From contig NZ_CP139148.1 in the NCBI RefSeq assembly GCF_034058155.1, forward strand, positions 868,001 through 932,000: a stretch of 64,000 nt of DNA, given 5' to 3'. Of the stretch, positions 27,114 to 36,243 are shown in pieces. The notes beneath the pieces were generated by a model. The model was not told where the DNA came from. It saw only the letters and a list, made by a program, of their open reading frames with translations, and searched no databases. The translations under genes and the position numbers were made by a program. Each line of letters opens with the position of its first letter. Position 1 is the stretch's first letter. Origin of the DNA: Flavobacterium sp. KACC 22761. GTDB taxonomy: Bacteria; Bacteroidota; Bacteroidia; Flavobacteriales; Flavobacteriaceae.

Positions 27114-29558
27114 TTATTTAAAAGCAGTAACAATTAATAATGCCAAACTAGTAAGTACACTACCAATACTCACCCATTCTCCAGTACTCATCTTTTTAGT
27201 TTCGGGCTTTTCCGGAACTACAATTTGAGAATCAGGCTCTACAGTAGGATATGACCTAAAAAACAAAAATGATTTTGTAACGTCGGCTTTACCATTTGGA
27301 TAAATTATATAGGCTTTTTTCTTCCATCCTTTGCTATCAACACCTCCAACAGCATTGATATAGTATTTAAATCCTTTACCATTTCTATAAGGAATTTCAG
27401 AAGTAAGCAAGACATTTCCAGTAACTTTTACTCCTTCATTATAAACAGCAACTTCAATTTCATCGCCCGGAAATAATGTAACATTTGAATAGTGATTTTT
27501 ATCCTTTACAATTTTCTCCCAGTTTACGGGAATAGTCGCAAACTTTAAATCTTCTTTTAGTTTTTTAGTCAGTTTTTCTTTTAATGTATCATTCTTAGAT
27601 AAATTCAAATCAATACTTTCGATTTTTTCAATCTGTTCTTCTTTAATAGGTCTTTTAATTTTCATACCATCCAAATTCGCGATCGATGTCAAACCTCCCG
27701 CTCGCATAACCACATTATAAACTGTTTCTTTTTTATTTGCCAAAACGTATTTCCCCGGATACCCCACGGCTCCTGAAACAGTAACCATTTGTGGTTTTTC
27801 ATATACAGCCATTTTACGTACATTGATTACATCAAAAGGTTTTAATATAAAGTTTTTAACTTGTTCGTTATTATCTGCAGTAATTTCTAATTCAATTAAT
27901 TCGACACGTTTTGGGTCTGTATCATCAATAACATCAGATTTCACCATTCTAGCAATTTCCACTCTTTTTGATGCTGAGCCGGTAAGACCTCCAACTTGGA
28001 CAACTAAATCATTAAGTGTCAAATTTTCAAAATATTCATACTCACCTGGGTTTTTGACTTCCCCATCAATTGTTACTTTGTATTCTTCTCTAAAATCTAA
28101 TATAGAATATACCGTTACAATATCTTCTCTTTTTAATTCAATGTCAGCATTTAAATCCCCAGACAATGCACTCCCTAAATCAACATTTACAATTTCAGTG
28201 GTTAAATCTGTTTTTAAACGAATAATTCTTGCACGTTTTGTATAGGCATCTTCTTTAAGCCCTTCGGCTCTTGTAATAAGATCTGAAATTCGCATCCCTT
28301 CACTAAATGAATAATAATCTGGTCTAAAGACAGCGCCTTCAATTTTGATACGGTTTTCAAAACGATTTAAAATTTTTGTTACTCTAAAAACATCTCCCGA
28401 CTGTGGAATATAGTTACTATATTCACTTTCATTAATATCATGAACTTTAAATTCTTTTCCTGTTTTTTGCAAAACATTTACAGATGCAGTATAAGCAAAC
28501 TCGTTAAACCCAGAAGCAAAACTTAATAGATCAGAGAATTTCTCTCCCTTTTTCATTTCGAAGATTCCAGGGCGTTTTACCTCACCTTCAACTATGACTC
28601 TATTTGTATAAGCTGGAATTCTAATAACATCATTGTCTTTTAATGTTACATTATCTGATTGATCTCCTTTAACCAAAAATTTATAAATATCAACATTTCT
28701 GTAGACCTTATTGTTTCGCAATAACTCAATATTTCGATAACTTCCATTTTTTCCAGGACCACCTGCTAAATGCAATGCATTATAAACCGTGGCTAAAGAT
28801 GAAATTGAATAATTACCTGGCTGTTTGCCACCAACAATTGTAACTTTAATAGTTCTAATTCCGCTCAAACTAACACTCACCTGTGATTGTCCTGATCTTA
28901 CTGTACTATAAACTCTTGCAATTGCCGCTTTTATCTTTTGAGTGGCCGCTTCTATTGTCATTCCTGAAACAGCGATTTGTCCGACATAATCAATCGTAAC
29001 TTTTCCTTCAACACTTACTGGAATGCTAGCATTAAATTCCTGAACTCCGTAAACGCTTACCTGTAATTCATCGCCTGGCCCTAAAACATAATTCATAGGT
29101 GTTGCCAATTTTAAATCTGGTTCAAAATTCAAAGTTGGATTATCAAAAAGTTCAGAACCAAAAATTAAAGCGTTTAATGAATCCTTAACCTTGTCATTTT
29201 TAATTTTTTCTTGCTTTCTCCCAAACTCAGAATCTTTTTCTGTTTTCTTTAGCTTAGCATCCTTGTCATTATTTTTATCAGAATCTTTAGCAATTTTCTT
29301 CTCATATTCTGTAAGCTTAACTCTTAATTTGTTAAACTCAGTTTGCGACATACCTTTTGACAAAGCCATCGGTTCAACTTGATCAAGTGTTGTGTTATTG
29401 CTTTTTAGCTGGGCGCTAACTTTTGCTAAATCATCATCTGACATATAATCTACTTTCACAGTACTCAAATCCTTAGACTTAAGCAAATCTTGAGCATGTC
29501 CATTATAAGAAATCAATAAAATAAAAAACAATGTAAGAACGTAAGTTATCTTTTTCAT
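27114..29558 (-). CDS. Large SLBB polysaccharide export protein, Wza/BexD family
   Basis: The 814-residue protein has a signal peptide (about residues 1-22, ending NGHAQ), a Lys/Asp-rich coiled segment (about 75-130), a Poly_export domain (YVLGPGDELQVSVYG) and several SLBB repeats recognisable as VTVSGAVGYPGKY, VTIDGEVKNPGEY and VIVEGEVKRPGIF blocks. A hydrophobic helix ends the chain. It probably forms the outer-membrane or periplasmic conduit for the unit 2 glycan. No lipobox Cys is evident, unlike the smaller export lipoprotein at 38720. At more than twice the length of Wza, it is the extended form common in Bacteroidota. Confidence 0.9.
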   Translation of the reverse strand: MKKITYVLTLFFILLISYNGHAQDLLKSKDLSTVKVDYMSDDDLAKVSAQLKSNNTTLDQVEPMALSKGMSQTEFNKLRVKLTEYEKKIAKDSDKNNDKDAKLKKTEKDSEFGRKQEKIKNDKVKDSLNALIFGSELFDNPTLNFEPDLKLATPMNYVLGPGDELQVSVYGVQEFNASIPVSVEGKVTIDYVGQIAVSGMTIEAATQKIKAAIARVYSTVRSGQSQVSVSLSGIRTIKVTIVGGKQPGNYSISSLATVYNALHLAGGPGKNGSYRNIELLRNNKVYRNVDIYKFLVKGDQSDNVTLKDNDVIRIPAYTNRVIVEGEVKRPGIFEMKKGEKFSDLLSFASGFNEFAYTASVNVLQKTGKEFKVHDINESEYSNYIPQSGDVFRVTKILNRFENRIKIEGAVFRPDYYSFSEGMRISDLITRAEGLKEDAYTKRARIIRLKTDLTTEIVNVDLGSALSGDLNADIELKREDIVTVYSILDFREEYKVTIDGEVKNPGEYEYFENLTLNDLVVQVGGLTGSASKRVEIARMVKSDVIDDTDPKRVELIELEITADNNEQVKNFILKPFDVINVRKMAVYEKPQMVTVSGAVGYPGKYVLANKKETVYNVVMRAGGLTSIANLDGMKIKRPIKEEQIEKIESIDLNLSKNDTLKEKLTKKLKEDLKFATIPVNWEKIVKDKNHYSNVTLFPGDEIEVAVYNEGVKVTGNVLLTSEIPYRNGKGFKYYINAVGGVDSKGWKKKAYIIYPNGKADVTKSFLFFRSYPTVEPDSQIVVPEKPETKKMSTGEWVSIGSVLTSLALLIVTAFK

Positions 29559-29608
29559 TTTCAGCTTTAATTTTAACCTTTATACTTATTTATAAATGAA
29601 ATATAAAA

Positions 29609-30655
29609 TTATGAATATTGTTTTTGGTAATAATCTTTATAAGCCCCTGAAGTAACATTTTTCAACCATTCCTCGTTACTTAAATACCAATTAATTGTTC
29701 TTTCTAGACCTTCTTCAAAAGTTACAGATGGTTTCCATCCTAATTCTTTATTTATTTTTGACGCATCGATAGCATAACGCAAATCATGCCCTGGTCTATC
29801 TTTTACATATGTAATTAATTTTTCAGAAGCCCCATTTTCTCTTCCTAATTTACCGTCCATAATTTGGCATAATAACTTAACCAAATCAATATTTTTCCAT
29901 TCATTAAACCCTCCAATATTATAGGTCTCATGATTTTTACCTTCGTGAAAAACTAAATCAATCGCAATAGCATGATCTTCTACAAAAAGCCAGTCACGTG
30001 TATAATTACCATCTCCATAAACCGGCAAAGGCTTATTGTTAATGATATTATTTATAAAAAGTGGAATTAATTTTTCTGGGAAATGGTACGAACCATAATT
30101 ATTTGAACAATTTGTCAAAACATATGGAAGACCGTAAGTTTCTCCATAAGCCCTCACAAAATGATCTGAACTTGCTTTTGAAGCAGAATAGGGAGAGTTA
30201 GGATCATAAGGTGTTGTTTCTGTAAACAAACCTTCAGCACCAAGAGAGCCATATACTTCATCTGTACTAATATGGTAAAATCTTTTTCCTTCAAAATTGC
30301 CTTTCCATTGATTCTTCGCTGCGTTCAGTAAATTCATTGTTCCGATAACATTTGTCTTAACAAATGCTAGCGGATCTTCGATAGAACGATCTACATGAGA
30401 TTCAGCTGCTAGATGCAAAACACCATCAAAATTATGTTCAGAAAAAAGCTCATTAATAAAAGTTTCATCAACGATATCGCCTTTTACAAAAGTATAATTC
30501 GGTTGATTTTCAATATCCTTAATGTTTTCAAGATTTCCTGCATATGTCAATGCATCTAAATTAAAAACCTGATATTCTGGATATTTATTTACAAAACGTC
30601 TCACAACATGAGACCCAATAAAACCAGCACCGCCAGTTATTAGTATTTTTTTCAT
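29609..30655 (-). CDS. rfbB: dTDP-glucose 4,6-dehydratase
   Basis: RmlB converts dTDP-glucose to dTDP-4-keto-6-deoxyglucose. The 348-residue SDR has GGAGFIGSH at residues 8-16, HLAAESHVDRSI, the catalytic Thr131-Asp132-Glu133 in STDEVYG and Tyr156/Lys160 in YSASK. FHEGKNHETYNIGG and RPGHDLRYAID are also diagnostic. The gene is separated by about 20 kb from rfbC, rfbD and rfbA but lies in the same apparent transcript. It follows manC by 13 bases. Confidence 0.97.
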   Translation of the reverse strand: MKKILITGGAGFIGSHVVRRFVNKYPEYQVFNLDALTYAGNLENIKDIENQPNYTFVKGDIVDETFINELFSEHNFDGVLHLAAESHVDRSIEDPLAFVKTNVIGTMNLLNAAKNQWKGNFEGKRFYHISTDEVYGSLGAEGLFTETTPYDPNSPYSASKASSDHFVRAYGETYGLPYVLTNCSNNYGSYHFPEKLIPLFINNIINNKPLPVYGDGNYTRDWLFVEDHAIAIDLVFHEGKNHETYNIGGFNEWKNIDLVKLLCQIMDGKLGRENGASEKLITYVKDRPGHDLRYAIDASKINKELGWKPSVTFEEGLERTINWYLSNEEWLKNVTSGAYKDYYQKQYS

Positions 30656-30668
30656 TTTTAAATTAAAT

Positions 30669-31676
30669 TTAGTTTAATAGTTCCGAATTTTGTTTTTCTA
30701 GCTCACTGTAAATATCTTTTACATCTTGTGAGCTTTCTTTTTGCAAAATTAAATTAGCGGTATCTGTATGAACAAAAATTGTATTTTTTAATCCTAAAAA
30801 AGTAGTATGTAAATCACAACCAATAACCATATTTCCATTTTTATCAGTTGGATGTCCTTTTGAAATCAAATAATCATAAACTGACTCAAACGATCCCAAA
30901 TCAGACCAAGAAAATGAAGCGGGAACAACTTTAATTTTTTTGCTTCGCTCCATTACAGCATAATCAATACTAATAGAAGGAATTTCCATCGATAAATCTA
31001 AATCTAGAAAACCATCTTTGCTTGCTTCCCAAACTTCTTTAGATTTCTCATACACATCAAGTTGAAATTGTTTTAATTCATCCAAAAGAACTCCTGCCTT
31101 AAAGCAAAACATTCCACTGTTCCATAAAAAATTTCCTCTAGCAATAAACTCTTTTGCTGTAGTTTCGTTTGGTTTTTCGCGAAATGAAATCACTTTGTCT
31201 CCTTTCGACTCGATATAACCGTATCCTGTTTCAGGTTTTGTTGGAATAACCCCAAATGTTACGATAAATCCATCATTTGCTTTTGAAATAGCCTCATCAA
31301 TAGCATTATTATAATTTTCCATTAAATCAATAATATGATCTGAGGGCGTTACAATCAATATATCCTCAGGATCTGAGGCAAATGCTGCAAAAGCAATCGC
31401 GGCTGCAGTATTTCTAGGAGTAGCTTCAACAATATTTGTATATGAAGTTTTAGCTTTGGTCATCACTTTTCCACTTAAGTGATGATTATCAACATTTCCT
31501 ACTACCATAACTTTATTTGCTAAATGACTATTACGATTGACGGTCATTTCAAACAAAGACTTCCCTTCAAATATTTCTAAATATTGTTTTGGTTGGCTTT
31601 TACGAGAAAGTGGCCATAATCTGCTACCTACTCCACCAGTTAAAATTACGTGTGTAATTGTTTTTTTTGTACTCAT
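30669..31676 (-). CDS. manC: Mannose-1-phosphate guanylyltransferase
   Basis: ManC makes GDP-mannose from mannose-1-phosphate and GTP. The 335-residue protein has GGVGSRLWPLSR at residues 14-25, PKQYLEIF, EATPRNTAAAIA, TPSDHII and GYGYIES, followed by FREKPN and FLWNSGMFCFKA. It lacks the C-terminal phosphomannose isomerase domain of bifunctional ManC/AlgA, so isomerase and phosphomannomutase must be encoded elsewhere. GDP-mannose feeds gmd and fcl in the same locus. It follows the TviB-like gene by 31 bases. Confidence 0.95.
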   Translation of the reverse strand: MSTKKTITHVILTGGVGSRLWPLSRKSQPKQYLEIFEGKSLFEMTVNRNSHLANKVMVVGNVDNHHLSGKVMTKAKTSYTNIVEATPRNTAAAIAFAAFASDPEDILIVTPSDHIIDLMENYNNAIDEAISKANDGFIVTFGVIPTKPETGYGYIESKGDKVISFREKPNETTAKEFIARGNFLWNSGMFCFKAGVLLDELKQFQLDVYEKSKEVWEASKDGFLDLDLSMEIPSISIDYAVMERSKKIKVVPASFSWSDLGSFESVYDYLISKGHPTDKNGNMVIGCDLHTTFLGLKNTIFVHTDTANLILQKESSQDVKDIYSELEKQNSELLN

Positions 31677-31707
31677 TATTTCTAAATAAAAAAAAGAATC
31701 GTAGAAA

Positions 31708-32991
31708 CTATAATCTGTTGTCAGCTATAGCACCTAAGACTCCTTTTACATCGTATAATAAACTATTTTCTTTCTGTAATTCTGGAAAATTTAATTTTAA
31801 AAATTCAGCATGAGCGACACCCAATACTATTGCATCAAATTTTTCCTTTGGAATTGAATTTACAGTTTGTAATTCATATTCTTCATGCACCTCTTCTACA
31901 TTCGCTAATGGGTCAAACACTGTAACTGATATCCCGTATTCAGTCAATGATTTTATAACATCAACAATTTTAGTATTCCTTACATCAGGGCAATTTTCTT
32001 TGAATGTTATACCTAACATTAATAGATTAGCTCCATTCACGGAAATACCTTTTTTTATCATCAACTTCACTATTTGTGAAGCTACATATTCACCCATACT
32101 ATCATTTAAACGTCGTCCTGCCAAAATTATTTCAGGATGATAGCCAAATTCTTGAGCTCTTTGTGCTAAATAGTAAGGATCAACTCCAATACAATGTCCT
32201 CCAACCAAACCTGGTTTAAAAGGCAAAAAATTCCATTTTGTAGCTGCCGCAGCCAATACTTCTTGAGTATCAATATTCATTAAATTGAATATTTTGGCTA
32301 GCTCATTTACAAAAGCAATATTAATATCTCTTTGAGAATTTTCTATAACTTTTGCTGCCTCAGCGACTTTTATTGTTGGCGCTAAGTGCGTTCCTGCAGT
32401 AATTACCGATTTGTATAAAGCGTCTACTTTTTGGCCAATTTCTGGAGTTGAACCAGAAGTAACTTTTAAAATTTTTTCGACAGTATGTTCTTTATCTCCT
32501 GGATTTATTCTCTCTGGTGAATATCCTGCATAAAAATCAACATTCAATTTAAACCCAGAGATTCGTTCCAAAACTGGCACACATTGTTCTTCTGTAACAC
32601 CTGGATAAACAGTAGATTCATAAATTACAATATCTCCACGCTTTAAAACTTTTCCGACTGATTCACTCGATTTATATAGTGGAGTCAAATCAGGGCGATT
32701 ATTTCTATCGACTGGAGTTGGAACTGTAATAATAAAATAATTACAATTTGCAATATCCTCACGTTTGCTTGTACAAAATAATCCTATTTCAGAAGCAGGT
32801 TTATCAACTAATACTTTTTGCAAATCATTTTGATCAACTTCTAATGTTGAATCAATCCCAGATTTTAAACTCGTAACTCGTGATTCATTAATATCGAATC
32901 CAACAACTGGATATTTTGTAGCAAACAATCTTGCTAAAGGAAGACCAACATAACCTAAACCAATAACAGCTATTTTTATGTTTTCGTTCAT
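31708..32991 (-). CDS. UDP-HexNAc 6-dehydrogenase, TviB/WbpO-like
   Basis: The 427-residue enzyme belongs to the UDP-glucose/GDP-mannose dehydrogenase family: NAD site GLGYVGLP at residues 11-18, SGYSPER-like YAGYSPERINPGDKEH, and the catalytic Cys267 in GGHCIGVDPYYL. The blocks match TviB/WbpO proteins, which oxidise UDP-GlcNAc or UDP-GalNAc to the uronic acid with 2 NAD+. A WbpP-like epimerase is encoded at 35244, so UDP-GalNAcA is a plausible product. It is the first gene of unit 2, behind its own promoter, and is distinct from the UDP-glucose dehydrogenase at 33831. Confidence 0.9.
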   Translation of the reverse strand: MNENIKIAVIGLGYVGLPLARLFATKYPVVGFDINESRVTSLKSGIDSTLEVDQNDLQKVLVDKPASEIGLFCTSKREDIANCNYFIITVPTPVDRNNRPDLTPLYKSSESVGKVLKRGDIVIYESTVYPGVTEEQCVPVLERISGFKLNVDFYAGYSPERINPGDKEHTVEKILKVTSGSTPEIGQKVDALYKSVITAGTHLAPTIKVAEAAKVIENSQRDINIAFVNELAKIFNLMNIDTQEVLAAAATKWNFLPFKPGLVGGHCIGVDPYYLAQRAQEFGYHPEIILAGRRLNDSMGEYVASQIVKLMIKKGISVNGANLLMLGITFKENCPDVRNTKIVDVIKSLTEYGISVTVFDPLANVEEVHEEYELQTVNSIPKEKFDAIVLGVAHAEFLKLNFPELQKENSLLYDVKGVLGAIADNRL

Positions 32992-33023
32992 TTAAAAAAT
33001 ATTAGCATTAATCATTACAACAC

Positions 33024-33036
33024 ATGGCTTCGCCAT
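33024..33036 (-). promoter_or_regulatory. Small hairpin in the leader of the unit 2 operon
   Basis: The transcribed strand contains ATGGC-GAA-GCCAT, a perfect 5-bp stem with a 3-base loop, about 33 bases before the TviB-like ATG and downstream of the promoter at 33087. A short hairpin exposed in early transcript is the kind of signal RfaH-type factors recognise in enterobacteria (ops). That parallel is inference only. Confidence 0.45.
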
Positions 33037-33086
33037 TCCAAGTCCCATTTATTTGCTCGGTTTACTAAAAAAAAGTGTATTCTCGG

Positions 33087-33118
33087 CAAATATAACATAA
33101 TAACTCAATTTATTCAAT
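33087..33118 (-). promoter_or_regulatory. Promoter of the unit 2 polysaccharide operon
   Basis: The -7 element TATATTTG (33094 to 33087) matches TAnnTTTG and is followed by C. An ATTG box (33118 to 33115) lies 20 bases upstream, close to the -33 consensus TTTG. Transcription would start near 33080, giving a leader of about 90 bases. It lies after the terminator of the NusG-like gene, so unit 2 has its own start. Confidence 0.7.
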
Positions 33119-33213
33119 ACGGTTTCCCGTAATACTAGTAAAACAAAAAAATAAGAAAATTTTTAAAACTCCAACTAACTATTTATCAGCATGTAAAAAA
33201 ATACATTGTAAAA

Positions 33214-33263
33214 AAAAACAGAAAATAAAATCTCAGATTCGAGCTCTTTTATTTTCTGTTTTT
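33214..33263 (-). terminator. Strong intrinsic terminator after the NusG-like gene
   Basis: A perfect 17-bp inverted repeat pairs 33214-33230 with 33247-33263 around a 16-base loop, 19 bases past the stop of the NusG-like gene. A-rich sequence on the plus side gives a T-rich tail on the transcribed strand. It should end unit 1. Confidence 0.85.
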
Positions 33264-33281
33264 ATTTTTTTTAGTTAAAAA

Positions 33282-33746
33282 CTACTTATATTTTATCTTG
33301 AGAACACATCCCATAGACTCTAAAACCAAAATATAATGTGTTTTTGAGACTTCTTGCACAATTGCATCTTGATTAGTGAAAGCTCCAGATTCTAATTTTA
33401 TTCTATCTCCAACTTGAATTGATGACACCGAAACATCACTAACATTTGTCGCTTTCAAACTAGATTTTATTATATTAATTTCCTCATCCCGAACAATTGC
33501 AGGTTTACCTAGCCAAAACAAATATCGTACAACACCGGGAATATTGAAAACTGAATTCCGATCTATTTCTGAAAGCTGCACAAAAACGTATGAATTAAAA
33601 AGTGGAACTTCGACCTTCTTCTTTCTGTCTGACCATTGCTTAACCTGCGTAATTACTGGACAATAACATTCAACCCCAATTTGCGTAAGTCTCTCTGCAA
33701 CTTTTTTTTCCCATTTGGGTTTCGTATAAAGCACGTACCAATTCAT
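33282..33746 (-). CDS. NusG/RfaH/UpxY-like transcription elongation factor
   Basis: The 154-residue protein begins NWYVLYTKPKWEKKVAERL, then VECYCPVITQVKQW and PLFNSYVFVQ, the NGN domain of NusG paralogues (about residues 1-100). A short C-terminal KOW-like segment follows (VGDRIKLESGAFTNQDAIV, about 110-130). Housekeeping NusG is longer, with an insertion lacking here. In Bacteroidota, UpxY-type paralogues sit at capsule loci and prevent early termination of that operon. This gene ends unit 1, just ahead of the 26-kb unit 2 with its own promoter and hairpin leader, so it likely promotes that transcription. The target is inferred. Confidence 0.9.
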   Translation of the reverse strand: MNWYVLYTKPKWEKKVAERLTQIGVECYCPVITQVKQWSDRKKKVEVPLFNSYVFVQLSEIDRNSVFNIPGVVRYLFWLGKPAIVRDEEINIIKSSLKATNVSDVSVSSIQVGDRIKLESGAFTNQDAIVQEVSKTHYILVLESMGCVLKIKYK

Positions 33747-33830
33747 AACTCTAATTTATTGAAATAAAATCTGCATCATTATCTCCATCATTAACTTTAT
33801 ATTAAATTTTACTTCAATATCAATTTGTAA

Positions 33831-35222
33831 TTAAGAACCTATTCCTTTATAAATAAATCCAATTGTTTCTAATTCTTTTGCATCCAATATATTTCTTCCG
33901 TCAAACAAAAAGGCAGGCTTATGCATAGAATCATATATCTTTTGCCAATCATAAGACACAAATTCATCCCATTCTGTTAGAACTGAAATTGCATGCGCAC
34001 CTTTACACGCTTCGTAAGGATCAGCAAATACACTTAAGGCCTTATTATTTTCTTCACTTGATCTTGTTTGCAAATAATCCAAATCGTTTAACATTTTGCT
34101 TTGCGAAACTTTAGGATCATACACTGAAATATGTGCCTGCTCATTAATTAAATCATCAGCGACATATATAGCTGCCGATTCCCTAGTGTCATTAGTATCT
34201 TTTTTAAAGGCCCATCCTAAAAAAGTGATCTTCTTATCTGCAACGGTATTATACAACGTCTGAACTATCTTATTAGAAAATCTCCTTTTTTGATGATCAT
34301 TCATTATGATTACCTGCTCCCAATAATCAGCCACTTCATTTAGCCCATAAGATTTTGCGATATATACTAAATTCAAAATATCTTTTTGAAAACAAGAACC
34401 TCCAAATCCTACGGAAGCTTTTAAAAACTTCGGCCCAATTCGGCTATCCATTCCAATGGCTTTTGCCACTTCACTCACATCAGCTCCTGTTTTTTCACAC
34501 AGCTCAGACATTGCATTTATTGAAGAAATTCTTTGTGCCAAAAAAGCATTTGCTGTTAACTTCGATAATTCTGATGACCAAACATTAGTTGTCAAAATTT
34601 TAGCTTTTTCAACCCAATTTGCATAAACATCGACCAAGGCATTAATAGCAACTTCGCCTTCAGGTGTTGTGTCTCCTCCAATTAAAATACGATCTGGATT
34701 TAACAAATCAGTAACTGCAGTACCTTCCGCTAAGAATTCTGGATTTGACAAAATTTGAAATTGCACACCATTACCAGTGTTGTCCAAAATACTTTTTATA
34801 GCTTCTGCAGTCCTTACCGGTAAGGTTGATTTTTCTACAACTATTTTATTCTCTTTGGCGACTTTAGCGATTTGTCTAGCACATAATTCGATATATTTCA
34901 AATCAGCAGCCATTCCTTTTCCTTTTCCGTAAGTTTTAGTTGGAGTATTTACCGATATAAAAATTACTTGAGCTTCATCGATTGCCTTTTCAACATCGGT
35001 TGAGAAGAATAGATTTCGTCCTCTGGCTTCTGCTACGATTTCAGACAAACCTGGTTCATAAATCGGAATATTTTCTGTGTTAGGATCATTCCAATCTTTA
35101 ATTCTTTGCTCGTTCAAGTCGACAACTGTGACTTGAATATGTGGACATTTTTGAGCAATAACTGCCATAGTTGGACCTCCAACATAACCCGCACCTATGC
35201 AACAAATTTTTGTAATTTTCAT
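33831..35222 (-). CDS. ugd: UDP-glucose 6-dehydrogenase
   Basis: Ugd oxidises UDP-glucose to UDP-glucuronic acid with two NAD+. The 463-residue protein has the NAD site GAGYVGGP at residues 10-17, [44 protein letters not shown] and the catalytic Cys277 in [10 protein letters not shown]. These blocks and the length fit the long, animal-like type of UGDH found in several bacteria including Flavobacteriia. It gives the locus a second uronic-acid branch besides the TviB-like dehydrogenase. It lies 21 bases after the WbpP-like epimerase gene. Confidence 0.95.
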   Translation of the reverse strand: MKITKICCIGAGYVGGPTMAVIAQKCPHIQVTVVDLNEQRIKDWNDPNTENIPIYEPGLSEIVAEARGRNLFFSTDVEKAIDEAQVIFISVNTPTKTYGKGKGMAADLKYIELCARQIAKVAKENKIVVEKSTLPVRTAEAIKSILDNTGNGVQFQILSNPEFLAEGTAVTDLLNPDRILIGGDTTPEGEVAINALVDVYANWVEKAKILTTNVWSSELSKLTANAFLAQRISSINAMSELCEKTGADVSEVAKAIGMDSRIGPKFLKASVGFGGSCFQKDILNLVYIAKSYGLNEVADYWEQVIIMNDHQKRRFSNKIVQTLYNTVADKKITFLGWAFKKDTNDTRESAAIYVADDLINEQAHISVYDPKVSQSKMLNDLDYLQTRSSEENNKALSVFADPYEACKGAHAISVLTEWDEFVSYDWQKIYDSMHKPAFLFDGRNILDAKELETIGFIYKGIGS

Positions 35223-35243
35223 TTATTCTACTATTATCTAAGT

Positions 35244-36233
35244 CTATTTTTCTTTTAAATTATTCCAGTACCAATTTACCGCTTCTTTTAAACCTTGTTC
35301 CAAAGAATATTTTGGATTATAACCCAACATATTTTTTGCTTTCTCAATACTGGCCAATGAATGTGGAATATCGCCCGCTCTATTTTCACCATAAATAATT
35401 TGAACATCGGCAATTTTCGAATCAAATTGGGAAAGGTATTTTTTTAAATATCCTACTAAATCATTCAATGTATTGCGCTCACCGTATGCCGTATTGTAAA
35501 CGGTATTGATAGCAGCAACATTTTTGATTTTCATTGCCAATTCATTCATTTGAATTACATTTTCAATGTATGTAAAATCTCTTGAATAATTTCCGTCACC
35601 ATTTATAATTGGGCTTTCGTACTTCATCAACTGCATAACAAATTTTGGAATTACCGCTGCGTAAGCACCTTGAGGGTCTTGTCTTCTTCCAAAAACATTA
35701 AAATAACGTAATCCGATAGTTTCCAAACCGTATGTTCTGCTGAAAATTTCAGCATACAATTCATTTACATATTTTGTGATAGCATAAGGAGATAAAGGCT
35801 TACCGATTACATCCTCAACTTTAGGCAATCCAACGGAATCTCCATAAGTTGAAGAACTAGCCGCATAAATAAAACGTTTTACTTTTTCATCTCTAGAGGC
35901 AACCAACATATTCAAAAATCCGGAGACATTTACGTCATTTGTCATAATAGGATCATTTATTGATCTAGGAACAGACCCAAGAGCTGCCTGATGCAAAACA
36001 TAATCAACTCCTTGTACAGCTAAAACGCAATCAGCCAAATTTCGGATATCGCCTTCAATTAATCTGAAATTTGGGTTTTCTATAAATCCATCCAAATTAT
36101 GGCGATGTCCTGTTGAAAAATTATCCAGACAAATTACTTTATTTCCAAGTGCCAAAAAGTACTCGCATAGATTTGAACCAATGAATCCAGCACCTCCAGT
36201 AATTAAAATAGTATTTTGAATTGATATTTCCAT
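35244..36233 (-). CDS. UDP-N-acetylglucosamine 4-epimerase, WbpP-like
   Basis: A 329-residue extended SDR with GGAGFIGSN at residues 13-21, CLDNFSTGH at 35-43, HQAALGSVPRS at 81-91 and the catalytic Tyr150/Lys154 in SPYAITK. The ALGSVPRS and DNFSTGHRHN blocks are shared with WbpP/TviC/Gne epimerases that interconvert UDP-GlcNAc and UDP-GalNAc, and their uronic acids. With the TviB-like dehydrogenase it could supply UDP-GalNAcA. It lies 10 bases after the tyrosine-kinase gene. Confidence 0.85.
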   Translation of the reverse strand: MEISIQNTILITGGAGFIGSNLCEYFLALGNKVICLDNFSTGHRHNLDGFIENPNFRLIEGDIRNLADCVLAVQGVDYVLHQAALGSVPRSINDPIMTNDVNVSGFLNMLVASRDEKVKRFIYAASSSTYGDSVGLPKVEDVIGKPLSPYAITKYVNELYAEIFSRTYGLETIGLRYFNVFGRRQDPQGAYAAVIPKFVMQLMKYESPIINGDGNYSRDFTYIENVIQMNELAMKIKNVAAINTVYNTAYGERNTLNDLVGYLKKYLSQFDSKIADVQIIYGENRAGDIPHSLASIEKAKNMLGYNPKYSLEQGLKEAVNWYWNNLKEK

Positions 36234-36243
36234 TTAATCAAAT

